This document shows, piece by piece, positions 58,843-64,000 of a stretch of DNA of 64,000 nucleotides. Position 1 is the first letter of the stretch; every line of letters begins with the position of its first letter. Both the position numbers and the translations under genes were made by a program. The notes below the pieces were generated by a model. That model was not told the DNA's origin. It was given only the letters and a program-made list of their open reading frames with translations, and ran no database searches. The DNA comes from Alopecurus myosuroides (lineage: Eukaryota > Streptophyta > Magnoliopsida > Poales > Poaceae): the NCBI GenBank assembly GCA_028641055.1, contig CM054062.1:14689639-14753638 (forward strand), written 5' to 3'.

Positions 58843-59846
58843 GCCGTGTTTTCCGCGGTTATGGATTACTTGGTGAAAGTACTGGCTAACAAGTACTCAG
58901 GACAACTTAAACCTAATGATACACAATCTCACACCCCATGATTACAATTTGACTAGTAATAGGATTATTGTCACAATAATTTGTTTCATCCTAATCCAAC
59001 TGTGTGAGTTATCCTCGGATTGCTTCTTTGGATAAGGGGCGAGTTCCAGGATGGGTTTGTTTGATGTTATCTTTCAGTTGGTTACAACCCTCGATCTTAT
59101 CCCCTTTCTGATAGTTGGAAGTGATAGAATCTCTGTAGTTGGTTAGTGCAGCCAGTTGCAGCATCTTATATATCCCCTTCTTTCCGCTGAACCAAGTCAT
59201 CTGTGCTTGTGTTGACGGGCTATACTTTGGTGAACTGTGAGTCTTGCTTGCCAGTACTTGGATGTACTGACCCCGTTGGGGCTGTGGTTTACGCAGACTA
59301 CGACTACGGCTACGATGACCACCAGGATGGCTACTTCGTGGAGTTTGACGAGACTGCAGACGAGTAGTTAGCTGGACCAGGGCTGGATCCAGGACCTGCG
59401 TGGATGGGCTTCGTCTTCTTTATTTTCTCCGGCTTCTTAAGCCTGTTGGATTTGTCTGTACTCAGACACCTTTGATTGCTTCCGCTGATGTAATGAATGT
59501 TATGTTGGGACATGTGTCCTCCGGATGATTGTATTTGCTATCTCTGCCTTAGTGAAGGCCATTTGCAACCTTATTTCAATCTTTTGTGTCTTAGAGATAA
59601 GTTGTGATCATCATTCGTTCAAAGCTGTTGACGTACCGTGCGTGATTGATATGAAGTACGTCGACAGTAGTGCCTATGACTTCTAGTGGATAGTTTACAT
59701 CGACGGTGGAATAGCAGGGCTTGTGTTGTCGCGCATAAGCGCAGGCCTACCAGGAAGCTGGGACGTGGGAGCAGTTATGCCCCATAATCCAAGCACCTGC
59801 TATCCAGTTCGTACGATGAGTATCCCTTAGAAGCCAGGGTGCGACA
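58843..59846 (+). repeat. X LTR, 3'-terminal 1.0 kb (third LTR)
   Basis: It matches the X LTR from just after the palindromic block to the GCGACA end at 59846. It then abuts CACTA transposase sequence (TAGGCCAGAAGG). The five bases right of it (TAGGC) do not match those left of the X2 LTR, so no target duplication supports a simple insertion. Confidence 0.9.
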
Positions 59847-60812
59847 TAGGCCAGAAGGAAGCATCTCCAAGGGTTATGTAATTGAGTTTTATGTTGACTT
59901 TCTTCCAGACCTTAAGTCGATTGGTGTTCCCGAATCGCGGCATGAGGGAAGAATGAGTGGAAAAGGCACGCTAGGAAGGAAAGCAAAGATATTTATGGAC
60001 GGACATTCTTTCACTAAAGCACACTACACAGTTCTAGAAATGTCCACCTTGGCGGCTCCTTATATCCAGGAACACACGAATATTATACGGTCCAAAAACC
60101 CGGGGCTGTCTGAATCCTCGATTAATATTGAACACATCGATAGTTTCGGCGCCTGGTTGTAGGCAGAACTCATGAATAACAACACTATTGGAGATGAGCT
60201 CTACTTGTTGGCCAGGTCACCATCTTCGACTGTACTGACTTTCCAAGGGTACGAGATAAATGGGAATACATTTTACACAATCGCACAAGATAAAAGAGCA
60301 CCAAACAGAATAGTGGCATCCGTTTCGATGCAACCGGATACAATGGGACAAAGGACACATATTATGGTTACATAGAGGATATATGGGAAGTTGACTATGG
60401 ACCTAATTTAGGGTCCCTCTATTTCGGTGCCAATGGGTCAAGATGACAGGAGTAAAGGTAGACTAGCAGTACGGAATGACAACAGTGGATCTCAACAATC
60501 TTGGATACAGAAGCGAACCATTCGTCCTAGCCAAAGATGTGGCTCAAGTTTTCTATGTGAAAGACATGTCTACCCAACCGAGGAAAAGAAAAAAATAAGA
60601 ATTCTAGTACATCATGCGGTGAGCCAAACCGGCACATAGTTCTTTCAGGGAAAAGAAACATTGTGGGAGTGGAGGACAGGACAGACATGTCAGAAGATTA
60701 TGATAAATTTGAAGAAATTCCGCCCTTTAGAGTGAAAACTGACCCAAGCATCGCGTTAAATAAGGAAGATGGTCCATGGCTACGACAGAGAAATAAACAA
60801 TGGCGGCAATAG
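59847..60812 (+). pseudogene. CACTA (En/Spm) transposase TNP2 C-terminal part, degenerate
   Basis: The sense strand encodes RPEGSISKGYVIEFYVDFLPDLKSIGVP, which resembles the C-terminal region of plant CACTA TNP2 transposases, then TAG at 60160-60162 and, in the same frame, LTFQGYEINGNTFYTIAQD. Near 60295 the frame shifts; the other frame continues RFDAT..YYGYIEDIWEVDYGP. A final open stretch (RHIVLSGKRNIVGVEDRTDMSEDY..IPPFRVKTDP) ends at TAG 60810-60812. The family normally has one long ORF, so this is a 5'-truncated pseudogene: gypsy sequence replaces everything upstream of RPEGSI. The region then becomes AT-rich. Confidence 0.82.
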
Positions 60813-60929
60813 TTGGTGATAACGTATTAAACCTTCATGGTTCATGTAATATTACTAGACTATTTTGTAATAATGTATCAAACATTGCAGATTAAACCAG
60901 TCGTAAACTAGTTTTTTTTGTAATGTTTG

Positions 60930-61215
60930 AATTTTCAAACATTGTTACTAGTTTAAATAGTTAGAATAATTATTTTATAAAACGGAAAATGTATTTGGAA
61001 TGTTTACGCAATTTTAAACACTTTTCATATACAAAGTTTCTCCAAATTCTAAACCATTCATGAAATAGGTTTTTTAAAATTTTTAAAATTTAAAAATTGT
61101 TACTAGTTTAAATAGTTGGAATAATTATTTTATAAAACAGAAAATGTATTTGAAATGTTTACGTAATTTTAAACGCTTTTCATATTGAAAGTTTCTCCAA
61201 ATTCTAAACCATTTC
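60930..61215 (+). repeat. AT-rich tandem duplication downstream of TNP2
   Basis: Two copies, offset 155 bp: ATTGTTACTAGTTTAAATAG begins at 60941 and 61096, and both continue through GTTTACG..AATTTTAAAC and TTTCTCCAAATTCTAAACCAT. No gene is seen between 60813 and 61300. Confidence 0.8.
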
Positions 61216-61302
61216 AAATGTATTTGAAAACGTATTTTAAATAGTATTTGAAATGTTTAAAACGAAAAAATTGGCGGCAGAAAAAAAATCTGAAATTTTC
61301 GG

Positions 61303-61341
61303 CCTTTTGCCCCGGTTCGTGTTACCAACCGGGGCAAAAGG
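61303..61341 (+). repeat. CACTA-type subterminal stem-loop repeat
   Basis: CCTTTTGCCCCGGTT and its exact complement flank a 9-nt loop (CGTGTTACC), a 15-bp perfect stem. Confidence 0.8.
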
Positions 61342-61349
61342 CTCCCGCC

Positions 61350-61601
61350 TATATATACCCCGGGCGGAGCAACCGCCCGGGACAACACAGATCAGTTTCT
61401 TCGCAGAACGCTAAGTCCCCGGCGCCGAAATCCAGAGCGACGCCGTGAGGCTGCCCGATTTCGACGCCAGTGGTCGCCGCCGCTCGTCGACGCCGCCGTC
61501 CTCGCGCGCGCCTCCTTGCCCGCGCCGCGCGCCCTCCAATTCCCTCGCCGGCCCGGCCGCCCAGCCTCCTTCCTCCTCGCCGCGCTCCTCCTCGCCGTCC
61601 A
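61350..61601 (+). other. Predicted promoter and GC-rich first exon
   Basis: TATATATA (61350-61357) precedes a GC-rich segment (about 61385-61601) that ends CCAG-GTGAGA, a strong splice donor at 61601/61602. The segment has no ATG in a convincing frame, so it may be a 5' untranslated exon of the B3 unit downstream. Bases 61602-62239 are AT-rich, with many TTAGTGTTAGATT and TTAGAAATTAAG repeats, and look intronic. Confidence 0.45.
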
Positions 61602-62239
61602 GGTGAGAGATCGCCTCCGCCCCTCCTCGATCGATCGCTGCATGTTAGTAGTTAGTACTAGTGTTAGATTATTTAGTGTTAGACCGATTTAGTAATTACT
61701 TAGTGTTATATTTAGTTTGTGGTAGATTAAATATTAGATTAGTGTTAGATTTAGTATTACTGTTAGATTAGTATTTGGGATAGATATAGTATTTAGTGTT
61801 AGATTAGTATTAGGTATTAGGTATTTAGGTCTTGAACACACATAGAAAAAAGTTAGGTATTGGATACTTAGAAAAAATTTAGGTTTTGGAGACTTAGAAA
61901 AAATTTATGTATTGGAGACTTAGAAAAAATTTAGGTTTTGGACTTTGTGTTAGAAATTAAGTTAGAATTTTTTTACTTTGTGTTAGAAATTTTGAATTGT
62001 TATTTGCAGTTTTACTTGTGTTAGAAATTAAGTTAGAATTTTCTTACTTTGTGTTCGATCTTTTGGACTTTGTGTAAGAAATTAAGTTAGAATTTTTTTA
62101 CTTTGTGTTCGATCTTTTGAATAAATGCTGATGATTGAAAGAGTTGGTTCACACTCAGATGGCCTTGGTGGTTTGGTGCGCCGGGTCCACCAAGGCTGTT
62201 TGTATGTGTCCACCCTAAATATGAGGCACACAGACCAAT

Positions 62240-63190
62240 GACCATCTTGTTCATGTTAAGAGGTACTACATGCGGTGGTGATCCGGGGAAAGTAACGAAT
62301 GCGAGGGTTTCTGGATTTCTTTCGAACTAAATAATGTCACATATGTAATATGGTTCGTGAGATCCGGATGAAGCTGAACCCTTTAGTGCACATGCGTAAT
62401 GGTGACATTCCTCAGAAATCCCTTCCGGGGTTTGGAAGAATGTCGCCGTTATGTATGTGCACAAAAGGTTCTAGTTTTTTCCGGATCTCACTATTACATA
62501 TATGATTTTGTTCAGTTTTATAGATGTCCAGAAATCCTTCCTTCCCCCGCATCGCCATCACGTGTACTTACCTCGTAACAAGCACAAAATGTGAAGGTCC
62601 AACTGCACATCAAGTCCCGATAACCATCTTGTTCCTGTTAAGAGGTACTACAGGCGGTGGTGATCCGGGGAAGGAGGAAGATGGAGGTTTCTGGAAATCT
62701 TTGGAACTAAATAACGTCACATGTGTAATATCATGAGATCCGAACAAAGTTGAACCCTTTTGTGCACATACGTAATGGTTACATTCCTCAGAAATCCCTT
62801 CCGGGGTTATGAAGAATGTCCCCATTATGTACGTGCACAAAAGGGTCTAACCTTGTTCGGATCTCACGATATTACATATATGATTTTGTTTAGTTTCAAA
62901 GATTTCCAAAAATCCTTGTCTTCATCCTTCTCCGGATCACCATCGCGTGTACTTACCTCGTAACAAGCACAAAATGTGAAGGCCCGATGACCACCTAGGC
63001 CCGATGACCATCTTGTTCCTGTTAAGAGGTACTACATGCGGTGGTGATCCGGGGAAAGGAGGAAGATGGGGGTTTCTGGATTTCTTTGGAACTAAATAAT
63101 GTCACGTATGTAATATCGTGAGATCCGAACGAAGTTAAACCCTTTTGTCGACATACGTAATGGTGACATTCCTCCGAAATCCCTTCCGGG
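62240..63190 (+). repeat. Tandem array of about 385-bp palindromic units
   Basis: The phrase CCATCTTGTTC(C/A)TGTTAAG starts near 62242, 62623 and 63009, so units are about 381-386 bp and there are about 2.5 copies. Each unit is itself an inverted repeat of about 190-nt arms centred on AAATCCC-TTCC-GGGGTTT (near 62435 and 62805). Arms look about 75-90% complementary. The third unit stops at its centre (63190), where the B3 coding sequence begins. The arms encode similar peptides on opposite strands (..GSHDIT..KDFQK..SSSF.GSP), which explains the short ORFs here. Confidence 0.8.
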
Positions 63191-63634
63191 CTACCGGAGT
63201 TCTACGTGTGTGTGCTCCAGCCAGTGGAGAACAGGCTCCGTCTTCCGGAGAAGATATCGGCGATCCTCCTCGGGCGCAGGGGCGGGCCCTATAGTTTCAC
63301 CCTCCGGTTGGAGGGTTGTGACAACGGGCCCGTGCGCTTTGTCCTGCAGCGACGTGGCGATGACGTCTACCTGCGCTATGGGTGGGGGCAGTTCGCGCGC
63401 ATGCACAAGCTAAATGTGGGCAATATGCTCACATTCAGGTACTACCAGGACGAGGAGGCCCACGTGCTGGAGGTGAAGATCTTCGACGGAACCTTAGTCC
63501 GCCCCCTTTGCTGTCAGGATAGCTCGTGTGAGAGCAGCTCCGACTCCGAGTCTGACTCCGGCAAGTCTAGCCCGAGCAAGGCTGGCTCCGACACCGAGGG
63601 CAAGGGCAAGGCTGCCTCCAACGCCGACGTGTAG
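63191..63634 (+). CDS. B3 DNA-binding-domain protein, N-terminus not visible
   Basis: The open frame reads LPEFYVCVLQPVENRLRLPEKISAILL, then YSFTLRLEG, VRFVLQRRGDDVYLRYGWGQF, HKLNVGNMLTFRYY and HVLEVKIFDGT: a complete B3 fold pattern, including the GW..F and L.VG..L.F.Y signatures. B3 domains bind DNA in plant transcription factors. The roughly 40-residue tail is Ser/Asp/Glu/Lys-rich and low-complexity. No in-frame ATG occurs before the upstream stop at 63164-63166, so the first exon must be elsewhere (perhaps spliced from 61601) or the gene is 5'-truncated. It is GC-rich compared with its flanks. It could be a captured host gene or a second CACTA-encoded protein. Confidence 0.7.
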   Translation, partial: LPEFYVCVLQPVENRLRLPEKISAILLGRRGGPYSFTLRLEGCDNGPVRFVLQRRGDDVYLRYGWGQFARMHKLNVGNMLTFRYYQDEEAHVLEVKIFDGTLVRPLCCQDSSCESSSDSESDSGKSSPSKAGSDTEGKGKAASNADV

Positions 63635-63919
63635 TACATATGTTTATGTCGCTCTATATTTCTGTACTATGTCTAGATATGTCGAACTATGTTTTCGGTC
63701 GAACTATGTTTAATTATGTCGTTGTGTCGAACAATATTTGTATTTGTGGCAGACAATATATTTATGTTATTCGTATTCGTTTTCATCTGTGCTTTTGTGC
63801 GATAATTTTTCATCTTTCTTAATATAAACGTTTAGTGGAGAGAACAGGAAAACATATAAGAATATATAGAATTTCTAGTCTAGCCGAGAGGACATGAAAA
63901 CAGCTATTAAAAAGAATAA

Positions 63920-63958
63920 CCTTTTTCCCCGGTCGGTGTTACCAACCGGGGTAAAAGG
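63920..63958 (+). repeat. CACTA-type subterminal stem-loop repeat, second copy
   Basis: CCTTTTTCCCCGGT..ACCGGGGTAAAAGG has one mismatch in the outer stem and resembles 61303-61341. Between 63635 and 63919 there is AT-rich sequence with repeated GTCGAACTATGTTT phrases and no gene. Confidence 0.7.
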
Positions 63959-64000
63959 GCGCCGGCCTTCTCGCGGTGAAGATCCCACTGGGGCGCGCCT

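Larger units (their letters stand above)
59847..64000 (+). mobile_element. 3' part of a CACTA-type DNA transposon
   Basis: The call rests on TNP2-like coding remnants followed in the same sense by 39-nt GCCCCGG stem-loop repeats (61303-61341; 63920-63958) of the type found in grass CACTA subterminal regions, a second gene-like unit with a B3 domain, and a final stem-loop near the window end. The CACTA terminal repeat itself is not seen, so the right end probably lies beyond 64000. Confidence 0.6.

Noticed and set aside
59839..60162. Fusion protein starting at the LTR end (GTGCGACATAGG..)
   Set aside because: The apparent GTG start lies in the LTR terminus; the true coding similarity starts at 59847 and is a truncated transposase.
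61640..62150. Satellite or CRISPR-like array (repeated TTAGTGTTAGATT and TTAGAAATTAAG phrases)
   Set aside because: Repeats are irregular in length and spacing and AT-rich, consistent with slippage in an intron of a plant transposon.

Overview
The window is repeat-rich nuclear DNA from a plant, most likely a grass (Poaceae). The evidence is stacked long-LTR Ty3/gypsy elements with chromodomains, a large Ty1/copia element primed by initiator-Met tRNA, and a CACTA-type DNA transposon with GC-rich, intron-containing sequence. I see no ordinary host gene outside transposons, no rRNA array, no CRISPR array and no bacterial gene organisation. I cannot name the species.

Layout. 1-9646: wreckage of a Tekay-like gypsy family. 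It holds a minus-strand gag, an upstream accessory ORF and a primer site, then LTR pieces in alternating orientation that form a large inverted repeat (about 2001-4660 against 5371-8000). 9650-25319: a minus-strand LTR of subfamily X, split by a nearly complete gypsy element A (12476-24383, 5-bp target duplication ATTAG, two LTRs of about 3.56 kb differing at about eight sites). 25320-31047: a minus-strand gypsy element of LTR subfamily Y whose internal region has collapsed to about 0.9 kb. 31048-53437: a plus-strand gypsy element D (accessory ORF, gag, protease, RT/RNase H, integrase, chromodomain, 3' LTR). It carries several stops and frameshifts and is split by a complete copia element (38659-48296, TSD GTATG, LTRs of 1481 bp). 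53438-59846: a second X LTR joined to the first through a 6-bp scar, a truncated internal region and a truncated third LTR. 59847-64000: the 3' part of a CACTA transposon, namely a decayed TNP2 C-terminus, stem-loop repeats, a promoter and exon-like segment, an array of about 385-bp palindromes and a B3 DNA-binding-domain ORF.

How the parts relate. Element D gives the wild-type-like Pol reference (RT, RNase H and integrase catalytic residues present, though the frame is broken). Element A keeps gag, protease and chromodomain in a nearly continuous frame but has lost catalytic residues in RT, RNase H and integrase, so it probably moved using enzymes supplied by a relative. The copia element looks recent and its enzymatic domains are intact; gag and pol are separated by in-frame stops.

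The most unusual signals lie inside the gypsy LTRs. Divergent subfamilies (called X, Y, Z and A here) share a TATA/telo-box start, a splice donor after a GC-rich block, a tRNA-like box A/box B module with constant spacing (X, Y, Z), a candidate micro-exon ending in a GC-type donor (X, Y, Z), a palindromic block, and hairpins near the 3' end whose stems change in a compensatory way. These suggest a long, spliced, structured leader RNA. All of this is by-eye inference and needs alignment and RNA data.
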